Part shown: piece by piece, positions 43,730 through 53,078 of the stretch
Numbering within the stretch: the first letter of the stretch is position 1
Layout of the letters: each line of letters opens with the position of its first letter
Origin: Saprospiraceae bacterium
Lineage (GTDB): Bacteria > Bacteroidota > Bacteroidia > Chitinophagales > Saprospiraceae
Length of the DNA stretch: 64,000 nucleotides
Assembly (NCBI GenBank): GCA_016719855.1
Contig: JADJYH010000024.1
Span: forward strand, 36,928-100,927
Direction: 5' to 3'
Notes under the pieces: generated by a model
Databases searched by the model: none
Seen by the model: the letters and a program-made list of their open reading frames with translations, nothing else
Told to the model about the DNA's origin: nothing
Made by a program: the position numbers and the translations under genes

Positions 43730-43807
43730 GCGAAAATTCGCTGACAAAGCTACAATCAATTTTTCCGTTCCGCAACAATTGCTCAAGTGTTTTTAGCGAA
43801 AATTCGC
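43730..43807 (-). promoter_or_regulatory. Promoter with paired GCGAAAATTCGC operators, acyl-CoA dehydrogenase gene
   Basis: On the minus strand a TTG (43773-43775), a 20-nt spacer and TAGCTTTG (43745-43752) make a good Bacteroidota promoter. An 18-bp direct repeat, TTTTTAGCGAAAATTCGC, occurs twice (43724-43741 and 43790-43807). Each copy holds the palindrome GCGAA-AA-TTCGC. One copy covers the expected transcription start and the other lies just upstream of the -33 element, 66 nt apart. A dimeric repressor, perhaps fatty-acid responsive, would fit. The regulator is not identified. Confidence 0.65.
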
Positions 43808-43944
43808 CAAAAAATATCCAAAAATAAGATGCCGGGGTTCGGGTTTGTGGGAATCGGCAACGCAGTTGGCGTTCACAGCGTTTCCATTTCCACTCCGACA
43901 AGTATTTCATCTTGGCTTGGTGCCCAACCATAAAGTCTCCGGCG

Positions 43945-44178
43945 GCAAGGTGCTTTCCAGCCGTCAGAGCCAGCCGTCGGCCTTGATGGTGTGCTAGTAG
44001 TCAATGGTGGCCACCGTGATGGCGAAGAAATTGGTCTCCGGCCGCACCGAGTGCAAGCGGCCTCCTATCGGTTCCACTTGTGGTCGAGCAGCTTGTAAAG
44101 AAGGCTATCGCAGACATAACGGCCATTGGCCTCGGAGCCGTAAATTTCGTCGGATAAGACCATGCCGTAGGCGCTCAT
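43945..44178 (-). pseudogene. Decayed fragment of a paralogue of the conserved gene at 7626-9041
   Basis: On the minus strand from about 44178: MSAYGMVLSDEIYGSEANGR followed by YVCDSLLYKLLDHKW. The intact gene at 7626 has MSAYDKVVSDEIYGPEAKGR and YVCESRLYKMLDHEW at residues 52-86. After a stop, shifted frames still echo the RSVRPETNFF, VATMNYQRTIK and GDGWL stretches. The upstream and downstream parts are missing. It is a partial, decayed gene copy lying before the tolC-like gene. Confidence 0.75.
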
Positions 44179-45560
44179 CGCAACTGTCCCGCTGCCCACC
44201 TCAATCCACCCACCGTTTTTTGCGCCTCGACCTGCAATTTGGCAAGTTTCAGTTGTACTTCGATGAGCTTGTTTTCCCTTGAATTGACAAGGAAAATCGA
44301 GCTTTCACCTAACAGGAGCTTCTCGTTTTCACCAGCCAACAGTTTGGCGTAGTTGTCCCGCATATCGTTAATAAGTTGGATTTGTTGACGCAAATTGGTC
44401 AGTTCGTTCTGGTAGGCGACGATTTTGTTGCGGATTTCCTGCCGTTTCTGTGAAAGCTGTAAGTTGGCGTCCATGATTTTCAACGCTGTCAATTGCAGCC
44501 CGCCTCGCTCCTTTCGAAAAAAAAGGGGGAAGCCCGCCTGCACGCCCCATTTGTAGTTTTGGAGAAAAAAATCGCCGTTGCCAGGCGTGAGGTCAAAACC
44601 GTCGCCTAGCAAGTTGTACGACACATCAAGGCGAGGCTTGAGGGCTTCCCGTTTCAGGCGACGCTCCACCTCCAAGCTTTCGAGCTTGAAGCGATAGCCC
44701 TGCACCATTGGGTGCTGCGCCGCCAAGGTGTCGGCGGCATTTTGGAAACCGTCGGCAGCGAGCTGTACTGCATTGGGCAGCGCAGGGCGCAGGCTGGTAT
44801 CCACAGGCACAGCCTTGCCGTTTTCCCAGATGAAATTTTGCAGCGCCAGCGTCGCATTTTGAAAAAAAACATTTGCAGCGTTCAATTCCAAGCGCCTGTC
44901 CTGCACCTGTATCAGCGATTCGAGCGTGTCAATGGCGGGACGGTCGCCCTGCCGCCAGCTCTCCCGGATGCCTTCGAGTCGGATTTCGGCGTTGCGCACG
45001 GCCTCGCGATAGGTCTGCACCCAAGCATTTGCCAATGCCCAGTCCCAGTACGCTTTGGTGGCGTCGAGTAGCAGGTCGTTGAGGATTTGGCGTTGCTCCA
45101 CCTTGTTGGCCCGCTGCAAGATTCGGGCTTGGTAGAGGCCCGCCCGCCGCTCGTCCAGCACCAGCCCTTGCAGCAGCGGCAGGCTAAGTCCGAGCACAGC
45201 CTGCCCGTCATCGGGGAGCTTATTTTCAGGGTTGAGAAAAACGCCGCTCGAATAATTGTAGCCTGCCTTGCCCTCTATGCCAAACCACGTGGGCAGTTTC
45301 ACGCCGCCCTCGGCGAGGTTGTAGTAGTTTTTGCCATCAAAGCTTTTGCGCTCCCAATCGCCGTAGAGCTTCGGGTCGAAGCCGCCACGGGCGGCCAACA
45401 GCGTGGCCTGCGCTTCGGCGTCGAGCAGGGCGGCTTGCTTCGCAAACGGGTGGTTGGTGCGAACCTGCTGCAAGAATGTGTCGGGCGACAAGGTTTTTTG
45501 CGAAAAAAGCGGACTTGTGAGCAACAAAGACATTGCCCCAAAAACTGCTAAATGCTTCAT
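44175..45560 (-). CDS. TolC-family outer-membrane channel
   Basis: Signal peptide MKHLAVFGAMSLLLTSPLFS, start ATG 45560 (a TTG 6 nt upstream is in frame). The protein of about 461 residues is rich in long amphipathic helices, as in OEP proteins (ILNDLLLDATKAYWDWALAN, ELTNLRQQIQLINDMRDNYA and LIEVQLKLAKLQVEAQKTVG). It begins next to the stop of the HlyD-like gene, in an ABC-HlyD-TolC operon transcribed leftwards. Role: outer-membrane exit duct of a type I-like exporter. Confidence 0.87.
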   Translation of the reverse strand: MKHLAVFGAMSLLLTSPLFSQKTLSPDTFLQQVRTNHPFAKQAALLDAEAQATLLAARGGFDPKLYGDWERKSFDGKNYYNLAEGGVKLPTWFGIEGKAGYNYSSGVFLNPENKLPDDGQAVLGLSLPLLQGLVLDERRAGLYQARILQRANKVEQRQILNDLLLDATKAYWDWALANAWVQTYREAVRNAEIRLEGIRESWRQGDRPAIDTLESLIQVQDRRLELNAANVFFQNATLALQNFIWENGKAVPVDTSLRPALPNAVQLAADGFQNAADTLAAQHPMVQGYRFKLESLEVERRLKREALKPRLDVSYNLLGDGFDLTPGNGDFFLQNYKWGVQAGFPLFFRKERGGLQLTALKIMDANLQLSQKRQEIRNKIVAYQNELTNLRQQIQLINDMRDNYAKLLAGENEKLLLGESSIFLVNSRENKLIEVQLKLAKLQVEAQKTVGGLRWAAGQLR

Positions 45561-45562
45561 AT

Positions 45563-46924
45563 TCAATTAGTTGGCTTTTTGTCTATATTGGTAGGCAGGT
45601 TTGTATCTCTGTAAAAATCCGGCGGAAAACCGTTCAACTGCCGCCAAAGCTCGTACCAAACCGGTACGTCGTTCAGCAGCGCCACGCACTGTGCCCCGCC
45701 GCCAGGCCGTAGCGCCGCCGGCCAAGGTTTCACCGCCTCGTCCGGTGCGACGAGGATGCGGTAGGTGCTGTTCGCCCCGATATTGTTGTCGATGGCTACC
45801 ACCTTGCCCTCGTAGGTTCCGAAGGTCAAGTTAGGCCAGCCGCTGAACACGAAGGCGGGCCAGCCGTCGAAGATGAAATTGACCTCGTTGCCGATGGACA
45901 CCAGTGGCAGGTCAATCGGCCTCACGTACATTTCCACAGCCAACTGCGCCTCGGCGGGCATGATGCTCACCACGGGCGCTCCCTCCTTCACCGTTTCGCC
46001 CACGCCCGCCACGATGGCCTGCGTGATGTAGCAGTCTTGCGGCGCCGTGATGTAATAAAAACCGCTGCGGAGTTGGTAGTTGGCTTGATCCACCTTGAGC
46101 TTGTTCAACTTCGATTCCGTGTCGAAGCGGTCGGAAATGGTGCTGAACTTGTCCGATTGTGCCTTGGCGATTTTATTGGCGTACTCGTTTTGCACCGTCG
46201 AAAGCTCTAAGCGGGCATTGTCGTACTCGTTGCGGCTGATGAGCCATTTATTCTCAGCCTCTATTTTTTTGGCTGCCGTTTCCTGCACTTTCAGGTTGCG
46301 CTGCTCGAAGCTGGTGAGGGAGGTCAAACCTTTGTCGTACATCTCCTTGGCCCGCAAGTATTGGTTTTGGGCGGTTTCAAGGTCAATTTTTGCCCGGACC
46401 AACTCGATGCTGTCAGAGGTGATTTTCAGCCTGCCCTGTCGCACTTTATTTTGCAATTGTTGCTTTTTGAAGCCCAGTTCCTGCTGCATGGCCACGATTT
46501 GGTCTTCCAGCGCAGCCACTTTGCCGCCGTAGCTTTTGAGCGAGCCTTCCGTGGCCGTCACCTGCGAACCCGTTCGCCCGACGAGGTTCGGGTCGAAGTA
46601 CTCCGTCTTTATTTCCGAAAGGAAAACGATAGTGTCGCCCGCCTTCACCCGTTCGCCCTCCCGCACGTACCATTCTTCCACCCGCCCGCCGATGGTGGCG
46701 TGGATGGTCTGGGGCCGCTGGTCGGGCCGCAGGGTGGTCACCTTGCCCTTGGTCTGAATGTTCTGCGTCCACGGCAGGAAGAGCATGACCAGGATGATGC
46801 CCAGCGTAACCAGCAGCCATCGCTTGAACATGAGGTTGGCGCGGGGCAGGCTCGTGCGTCGGAACGAGCGGTACTGGTTCGGGTCAACTTTGTCGAGGAT
46901 AGTATTTTCAGAAATGTTCAGCAT
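45563..46924 (-). CDS. HlyD-family periplasmic adaptor
   Basis: 453 residues with one N-terminal membrane helix (WLLVTLGIILVMLFLPW, residues 35-51) followed by a biotinyl-lipoyl-like half (QTIHATIGGRVEEWYVREGE, KAGDTIVFLSEI), a long coiled hairpin (about 110-270) and the second half-domain (APQDCYITQAIVAGVGETVK, EGAPVVSIMPAEAQLAVEMY). It bridges the ABC protein in the inner membrane to the TolC channel. It starts 6 nt after the ABC gene stop. Confidence 0.88.
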   Translation of the reverse strand: MLNISENTILDKVDPNQYRSFRRTSLPRANLMFKRWLLVTLGIILVMLFLPWTQNIQTKGKVTTLRPDQRPQTIHATIGGRVEEWYVREGERVKAGDTIVFLSEIKTEYFDPNLVGRTGSQVTATEGSLKSYGGKVAALEDQIVAMQQELGFKKQQLQNKVRQGRLKITSDSIELVRAKIDLETAQNQYLRAKEMYDKGLTSLTSFEQRNLKVQETAAKKIEAENKWLISRNEYDNARLELSTVQNEYANKIAKAQSDKFSTISDRFDTESKLNKLKVDQANYQLRSGFYYITAPQDCYITQAIVAGVGETVKEGAPVVSIMPAEAQLAVEMYVRPIDLPLVSIGNEVNFIFDGWPAFVFSGWPNLTFGTYEGKVVAIDNNIGANSTYRILVAPDEAVKPWPAALRPGGGAQCVALLNDVPVWYELWRQLNGFPPDFYRDTNLPTNIDKKPTN

Positions 46925-46930
46925 GGATTT

Positions 46931-48639
46931 TCATTTGAACACATTTTCAAAATGCTTGCTCCGCTTGATTTTTTCAAAACTCCCCTCCTCCACGATGCGG
47001 CCCTCCTGCATGATGATGATACGGTCGCACTTGGCGGCCATTAGTGCATCGTCGGTGACGGTAACGAGTGTGCAGTGGGGGCTGGCGATGAGCAGGTTGG
47101 CGATGCGTTCCCGGTCTTCTTTTTCCAAAAAATCGAATGGCTCCTCAATGGCAAGCAGCGACGGGCGGGAGGCTAGGCATCGGGCGAAGATGATTTTTGA
47201 GATGATGTTCCGAGGCAGGTTTTTGCCGCCAGGCAGCAAAATGGTGTCATAGCCCTCTGGCAATTTCTTCACAAAATCGGCCATGCCTACCTTTTCGACG
47301 GCACCGATGGCGTCTTGCAGGCTCACTGCTTCGTGGCCCAGCGTGATGTTCTCCAACAGGCTGCTCTTGAAGATGTCTTCTTGGGAAATATGGTCGCCGA
47401 TATGCGCCCGAAGGCTCACGGCATCGAGGTTTCGGAAGGGAATTTTGTTGTACGTCAACGAGCCTCGGAAGTCAGTGAACACTCCAGCGATGAGGTGCAG
47501 CAGCGTCGTCTTGCCCGACGAATTGTATCCAGCAATGCAGAGCTTTTCGCCTGCGGCGATGCTGAGGTGCAGGTCGTCAAGCGAGTCCTCCTGCGAGTCG
47601 GGAAAACGGTAGCTCACGCCGCTCAACTCCACGGCGATGCCCTTGCCAGTGTCAAACTGTTCGAAGCGGATGCCCTCCTCCCGGTCAATATCGAGGTCAG
47701 TGAATCCGCCCAACTTGTCGAGCGCCGTGAGTGTGTCGTAGATGGTCTCCATCGTCAGGATGAGCTTTTCAACACTGGCCATGACGAGGATGATGACGAT
47801 TTCCGCTGCCACGAACTGCCCGATGTTGATGCGGTTGTCAATGACCAGCACGCTACCGAGTATGAGCAGGCCCATCGTCACGAGGGTTTTGAAGCCAACC
47901 AAACTGCCGTACTGCGTCACCAGCACCCGGAAGTGCGCCTTGCGGGCGTCGAGGTAGCCGTTGACGAGGTAGTCGGTTTTTTGCAGCGGCAACTCGCTCG
48001 TGCCCGCCAGTTTGAAGGTGCCCATTGTTCGGGCGAGTTCTTCCAGCCAGTAGGCGACCTCGTATTTGTATTTGGATTCCTTGATACTGGTCTTGAGGCC
48101 CTGCGGTCCGGTGAGGCGGATGATGAGCAGCACGATGGCCACCAACAGCAGCCCGAAGAAAATGAAAAATGGGTGGTAAAACGAGAGCAACAGCAACCCG
48201 AAGAAGATTTGCAGGACGCTTGTGGAGAAGTCCATCAAGATTTTGGGCAGCCCCTTTGCACGGTAAGGGTATCGAAAAAGCGGTTGACCAGCTCCGGCGC
48301 GTACTCTTTGTGGATGGCCTCCCATTTTATTTTGGGGATGCGGTAGGCAAAATCGAAGGCCGAGCGGGTGAAGATGCGCTGCTGGATGGTCTCCGTGACG
48401 GAAAGCTGCATGACCGTGAGCACCCCGGCCAGTGCCGTGCCCAGCGTCACTACGCCGATGAGCAGTGCCCACGAGCTGGAGATGCTGCCCCCCGCTATCA
48501 GCCCGATGATGGCTTGCACCCCCAGCGGCAGGCTGAGGGTTATCAGCCCAGCGAAAATAGCGTAGAGGTAAATGTAGGCGATGTCCTTTTTGTCTAACCG
48601 GAGCAGCCTGAAAAAACGTGTAATTGGATGCATGGGCAT
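46931..48639 (-). CDS. ABC exporter (type I secretion-like) with atypical signature motif, one frameshift
   Basis: The start at 48639 gives a short cytoplasmic head (MPMHPITRFFRLLRLDKKDI) and a six-helix membrane domain. The frame breaks near 48245 in a GGGG run (FFDTLTVQRG, then LPKILMDFSTSVLQIF). The nucleotide-binding domain (about 47660-46931) has Walker A CIAGYNSSGKTTLLHLI and Q-loop DHISQEDIFKSS. The signature reads GGKNLPRNIISKIIFAR instead of LSGGQ, Walker B reads SLLAIEEPFDF and the switch region has VTVTDDALMAAKCD. There is no peptidase C39 domain. The missing LSGGQ and H-loop His suggest weak or altered ATPase activity. First gene of the ABC-HlyD-TolC operon; no substrate gene was recognised. 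Confidence 0.82.
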
Positions 48640-48729
48640 AGTTGGTTAATGCAGTAAAAAATGAATGAGCTGGCGCAAAGTTTTTTGGTCGGCACTATTT
48701 TAATCGCATTCTAACCTTGCCGCAATGAC

Positions 48730-49806
48730 CTATTTTTTCTTTCGCACCTCCCGTAGCGTCACCACGCCCAAAGTCAGCACCGTGAGCGGCACCACGAACC
48801 AGATCATGGCACTGGTAAAAACGTCCAGCGAGGCATGTTCCATGTTTTTCAAAATGATGTAGGCGGTGTACGCCACGTAGTAGCCCAGAAACACAAAACC
48901 CTCCCAGCGCTCTATCCGGTAGCCGGTGAAGAAAAGAGGCAGACAAGCCACAGCTACCGCCACCATGAACGGCACGTCGAAGCTCATGGCTTCTGGGTTT
49001 ACGGGTACGCCGCCAGGGGCGATGATGGCCGTCAGGCCCAAGATGAAGAGGATGTTGAAGATATTGCTGCCCACCACGTTGCCGACGGCGATGTCCTCCT
49101 GTTTGCGGTAGCTGGCGATGATAGAGGTAGCGACCTCTGGCAGCGAAGTGCCTGCGGCAATGATGGTCAAGCCAATCACCAACTCGCTCACGCCCAGCGT
49201 CGTGGCGATGCTCACCGCACTTTCCACTAACCAACGGGAGCCAAAAACCAGTAGTGCCAAGCCAACGGCGACCAGTATCACTTGCAACCAAGTTTTCTCT
49301 TTTTTCACCTCATTGCCATCGCCGTATTCCTCCTTGTAATCCTTGAGCACCTCCTTGTTGTGCTCCTTCCTGCTCTGTCGGATGAGGAATACCGTGTACC
49401 CGATGCCGATGACGACGAGTATGCCCCCCTCCCACCACTGCACCGTACCGTCCCACCCGAAAAGCATTACTAGCAAGCTTGCGCCAATCATGATGGGCAC
49501 GTCTAAGCGCACCAGTTGTTGGTGTACTACAAGCGGAATTATCAGCGAGGAAAGACCGAGTATGAACAGCACGTTGAAGATGTTGCTGCCCACCACGTTG
49601 CCCAGGGCAATGTCGGCCTTGCCATCCAAGGCACTGCCGATGCTCACCGCCAACTCCGGCGAACTGGTGCCGAAAGCGACGATGGTAAGCCCGATAACTA
49701 ACGGCGAAATGCCAACAGCGGCGGCAATTTTTGAGGCACCCCTGACCAGCGCCTGGACTCCCACGACAAGCAGGACGAGGCCTGCAATGAGTTTTAGTGC
49801 TATCAT
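48730..49806 (-). CDS. Cation/Ca2+ exchanger (CaCA family, YrbG-like)
   Basis: A membrane antiporter for Na+ or H+ against Ca2+. ATG at 49806 gives MIALKLIAGLVLLVVGVQAL. The two alpha repeats that form the ion site are in opposite halves: FGTSSPELAVSIGSALDGKA with NVVGSNIFNVLFILGLSSL, and AAGTSLPEVATSIIASYRKQ with NVVGSNIFNILFILGLTAI. A charged cytoplasmic loop (RKEHNKEVLKDYKEEYGDGN) separates them. At 358 residues it is complete. Next to the ABC operon but with a 90-nt gap, so probably a separate unit. Confidence 0.9.
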   Translation of the reverse strand: MIALKLIAGLVLLVVGVQALVRGASKIAAAVGISPLVIGLTIVAFGTSSPELAVSIGSALDGKADIALGNVVGSNIFNVLFILGLSSLIIPLVVHQQLVRLDVPIMIGASLLVMLFGWDGTVQWWEGGILVVIGIGYTVFLIRQSRKEHNKEVLKDYKEEYGDGNEVKKEKTWLQVILVAVGLALLVFGSRWLVESAVSIATTLGVSELVIGLTIIAAGTSLPEVATSIIASYRKQEDIAVGNVVGSNIFNILFILGLTAIIAPGGVPVNPEAMSFDVPFMVAVAVACLPLFFTGYRIERWEGFVFLGYYVAYTAYIILKNMEHASLDVFTSAMIWFVVPLTVLTLGVVTLREVRKKK

Positions 49807-50049
49807 AAGTTTAAACAATGAATGTTGCAAACGATTGGAAATCAAGTGTTTGCATTTTTATCCCCCAAAAAATTTGTGGTTCAACAATTATTTGATTGAT
49901 TTTTCTGGCGCAAATAAATGAGAATATGGCAAAACAATACCTGTAAAACGTTTGAACATAAGAATGAACCACAAAAATGACCGTTGGTTGGCCAAAATGG
50001 CCATCTTTGCCCTACCCAACCTAGGGTTAAACTCAATGTTCACTCACTG

Positions 50050-51713
50050 ATGACCAGATTCGCCCTGTTTCTATTTTTTGTTTTTTTGGCAAATTTTGCC
50101 TCCGGCCAAAGCATCGAACAGCTTGAGCAACAGCTCAAGGAAGCCACATCCCCAAGGAAAAAATGACGCTCAACTACCAGCTGGGCACCGAATGGCTGAA
50201 AAAAGACGCCAAAAAAGCCGTGGACTACGCCAAGGCCGCCCACCAAAAAGCGCTCGAACTGAAGAACAGCGGCATGGCCGCAGAAGCATCCTACCTCGTG
50301 GCCAGGGCCTATGCCCGCACCCGTGACGACCGCAACCAAGACATCTGGCTCGGCACCGCCACCAAGTTTGCCATGGAAGCCAACGACGCCGACCTCATCA
50401 TCAAGACCGTGGACGAACGCAGCCGGCTCGCCGAGAAGGAGCGCAACGAACGCAAGGCCCTCAAGGTCGTGCAGGAGGCATTCGACTATTTTAGCAAAAA
50501 AGGCGGCAAGAGCATCAGCGAGATGCAGGCGCAGTACGACGTGCAGAAGAACCAAATCGAGCGGGAGAAAAGCCAGTTGGAGCGGGAGATGGACCGACTG
50601 GAAGCCGAAAAGAAGCGCCTTGAGGGTGAAATCGGCGTTGTCACCAAAGACAAAGAGCATATCTCCACCGAACGTGACATTTTAAAGGAGGACAAAACCC
50701 TACTCACCGAGCGCCAGCGGGAACTGGAGTCGGAGAAGCAGATGATAGTGGAAGAAGTTTCGAAGAGTGAAGAAAAACTAAAGACCGTGTCTGCTGAAAA
50801 AACAAAAGTGCTTTACATCGCCGAGGTAAGACGCCGCCTCGTGGATTCGTTGGAAGCCCGGCAGGTCATAGACTCTATTAACCTCGTTCAAAAAGACCTC
50901 GCCCTCCAAAACGCCGAACTCGCACAAGAGCAGGGCAAGTACCTGAATTACCTGCTTGGCATTGCGGCGCTGTTCACGGTGCTACTGTCCATCGCATTTT
51001 ATTTGCGGTATTTGAATAAAAAGAAGTCCACCAACCTGCTTTCGAAGCAAAATAAAATCATCGAGGAGGAGCGGCAGCGCTCCGACGAGCTGCTCTACAA
51101 CATCATGCCCGTGGAGGTAGCCAAAGAACTAAAGGAGAAGGGTTCGGCCACTGCCCAACAATTCCCAGAGGCCACGGTGCTTTTCACCGACTTCAAGAAC
51201 TTCACCGAAATCGCTGAACGCCTTACGCCAGCAGCATTGGTCAACGAGCTGAACGAGTGCTTCCGGGCCTTCGACCACATCATTTCACAGCACCCCGAAA
51301 TCGAAAAAATAAAGACCATCGGCGATGCCTACCTCTGTGCCAGTGGCCTCGTGAAGCACAAGACTCTGCCAACGGGCATCGTGCAGGCCGCCCTCGAAAT
51401 GCAGGAATTCCTTGACGACCACAAAGCGGAGAAAATGCGGTTGGGATTGCCGTACTTTGAAGCCCGAATCGGCATACACACGGGTCCCGTTGTGGCCGGG
51501 GTGGTGGGCTTCAAGAAGTTCGCCTACGACATCTGGGGCGATACCGTCAACATCGCCGCCCGCATGGAGCAGCAGTGCGAGCCGGGCCAAGTGAACATCT
51601 CCGAGACGACCTACGGCCTCGTCAAGTACAATTTCAACTGCCAGTCACGGGGCAAGATTCCCGTGAAAAACAAGGGGGAAATGGAGATGTACTACGTGAC
51701 CGGGAAAAAGTAG
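50050..51713 (+). CDS. Membrane receptor with class III adenylate cyclase domain, one frameshift
   Basis: The signal peptide MTRFALFLFFVFLANFASG starts at ATG 50050. After EQQLKEATSPR an A6 run breaks the frame, and the main frame continues from 50163 (MTLNYQLGTEWLKK). The mature part has TPR-like helices (ALELKNSGMAAEASYLVARA), a long coiled coil (about 130-230) and one membrane helix (YLLGIAALFTVLLSIAFYL). It ends in a class III cyclase domain: ATVLFTDFKNFTEIAERL with both metal Asp, KTIGDAYLCASG (Lys of ATP specificity) and YDIWGDTVNIAARM (Asp before IWG, transition-state Arg). These mark an ATP-using cyclase. It should sense a periplasmic signal and make cAMP. Confidence 0.87.
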
Positions 51714-51765
51714 CCCCCAAAATAATTTGCCAAAAGAAACAGCGCATATTGGATTTGCAGTGATT

Positions 51766-51798
51766 CACTCATTCTTTCATCCACTCATTCAGTCATTG
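51766..51798. repeat. TCATTC word repeat upstream of the acyltransferase gene
   Basis: CACTCATTCTTTCATCCACT and CATTCAGTCATTG repeat the TCATTC/TCATCC words found at 14576-14608, also a few nucleotides before a start codon. Confidence 0.55.
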
Positions 51799-51818
51799 TA
51801 CGCAAAACGAAATTCAAC

Positions 51819-52925
51819 ATGGAACCTAACAAACGTCTGCTCAGTCTCGACGTGTTCCGGGGCCTCACGATGGCCCTGATGGTACTCGTCAACAACGCTG
51901 GCGGCCTGCCCGAAGGCTCGCCGCTGGTACATGCCGCTTGGAACGGCTGTACCCCCACCGACCTCGTGTTCCCTTTTTTCCTGTTCATCGTGGGCATCGC
52001 CATCTCCTTTTCGCTCACCAAGCGAAAAGAAGCAGGGGAAAACGTTTATCGGAAAATCCTCACCCGCACCGCATGGATTGTCGGTATCGGCATTTTTTTG
52101 AACGGCGCTCCAGGGTTTGACCTCGCCACTTGGCGCATCCCCGGCGTGCTTACCCGCATCGGCATCGTGTACGGCATCACGGCGCTCATTTTCATGAAAA
52201 CCAGTGTACGCCAGCAAGTCTGGATTGCCATCGGCTGCCTACTGAGCTACTGGGCGCTGATGGCGCTCGTGCCTGTGCCCGGCCAAGGCTTTCCCAGCCT
52301 CGAAGAAGGCAAGGACCTCGGTGCTTGGCTCGACCGACTGCTGCTGCCCAACCACCTCTACGGCCATACGAGCAACCCCGAAAACCCCTACCCAGCCTAC
52401 GACCCGGAGAGCATTCTTGGCACCATCAGCTCAGTGGCCACTTGCATCGGCGGCGTACTGGCGGGTTATTGGCTTCGCAAAAAACAGGACGACCTGCCCC
52501 GCTGGGCTGGCCTCTTCGCCGTTGGTTTCCTCCTGATGCTCGGCGGCCTGCTCTGGGGCGAGGCATTTCCCATCAACAAAAAACTCTGGACAAGCAGCTA
52601 CGTGCTGTACCACTCCGGCTTGGCCCTGCTCACCCTCAGCACCGTCTGGTGGGTCGTGGATTTTAAGGGCAAAACAGGTTGGACTACCCCGTTCGTCTGG
52701 CTCGGCATGAACCCACTGGCCATCTACATCAGCCACGAGGTACTGGCCATTGCGATGGGCATGATTCCAGTCGGCGAAGGCAGCCTGTACGATTGGGTGC
52801 GTGACACCTTCTTCGGATGGATGGGGCACAACCCGGCGGTGTTCTTCAATGCCCTGCTGCACGTAGCAGTTAATACGTTGATTGCGTGGGTGTTGTACAA
52901 AAAGAAGATTTTTATACGGGTATAA
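51819..52925 (+). CDS. HGSNAT-like membrane acyltransferase (DUF5009 type)
   Basis: A 368-residue membrane protein with about ten helices. The family start RLLSLDVFRGLTMALMVLVN is followed by AAWNGCTPTDLVFPFFLFIV near residue 38, GVLTRIGIVYGITALIF near 110, YDPESILGTISSVATCIGGV near 195 and GMNPLAIYISHEVLAIAMG near 300. Relatives include lysosomal heparan-alpha-glucosaminide N-acetyltransferase, which carries acetyl from acetyl-CoA across a membrane to amino sugars. A conserved His of the family is not obvious after the N-terminal helix, where TPTDLVFP is found. Role inferred: acylation of envelope glycans. Confidence 0.85.
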   Translation: MEPNKRLLSLDVFRGLTMALMVLVNNAGGLPEGSPLVHAAWNGCTPTDLVFPFFLFIVGIAISFSLTKRKEAGENVYRKILTRTAWIVGIGIFLNGAPGFDLATWRIPGVLTRIGIVYGITALIFMKTSVRQQVWIAIGCLLSYWALMALVPVPGQGFPSLEEGKDLGAWLDRLLLPNHLYGHTSNPENPYPAYDPESILGTISSVATCIGGVLAGYWLRKKQDDLPRWAGLFAVGFLLMLGGLLWGEAFPINKKLWTSSYVLYHSGLALLTLSTVWWVVDFKGKTGWTTPFVWLGMNPLAIYISHEVLAIAMGMIPVGEGSLYDWVRDTFFGWMGHNPAVFFNALLHVAVNTLIAWVLYKKKIFIRV

Positions 52926-52950
52926 ATTATACACCTGTCCACGCCATGCG

Positions 52951-53004
52951 TGATGTCCCGCTGTGCGAAACACTGTGCGCCGCTTTGTCATTGCCGCAGG
53001 CAAT
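52951..53004. repeat. Dispersed TTTGTCAT/GNA-hairpin repeat, second full copy
   Basis: The lead CCGCTGTGCGAAACACTGTG to CTTTGTCAT (about 52954-52991) matches the lead at 41717-41753. It is followed by the hairpin ATTGCC-GCA-GGCAAT (52990-53004). A looser GTGCGCAC..TGCAC stretch follows. It fills the gap before moeA. Confidence 0.6.
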
Positions 53005-53078
53005 CTGCAACGTGCAAGCCAGGTGCGCACAGCCTGCACAAATAAATTCGGCGCGCAGCGTAGAAACTTATTTTCAAA

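Noticed and set aside
14576..51798. The TCATTC word runs before the genes at 14613 and 51819 as a shared regulatory element
   Set aside because: The two runs are similar but made of simple slipped words, differ in spacing to the start codon and precede unrelated genes. They were listed as repeats, not as operators.
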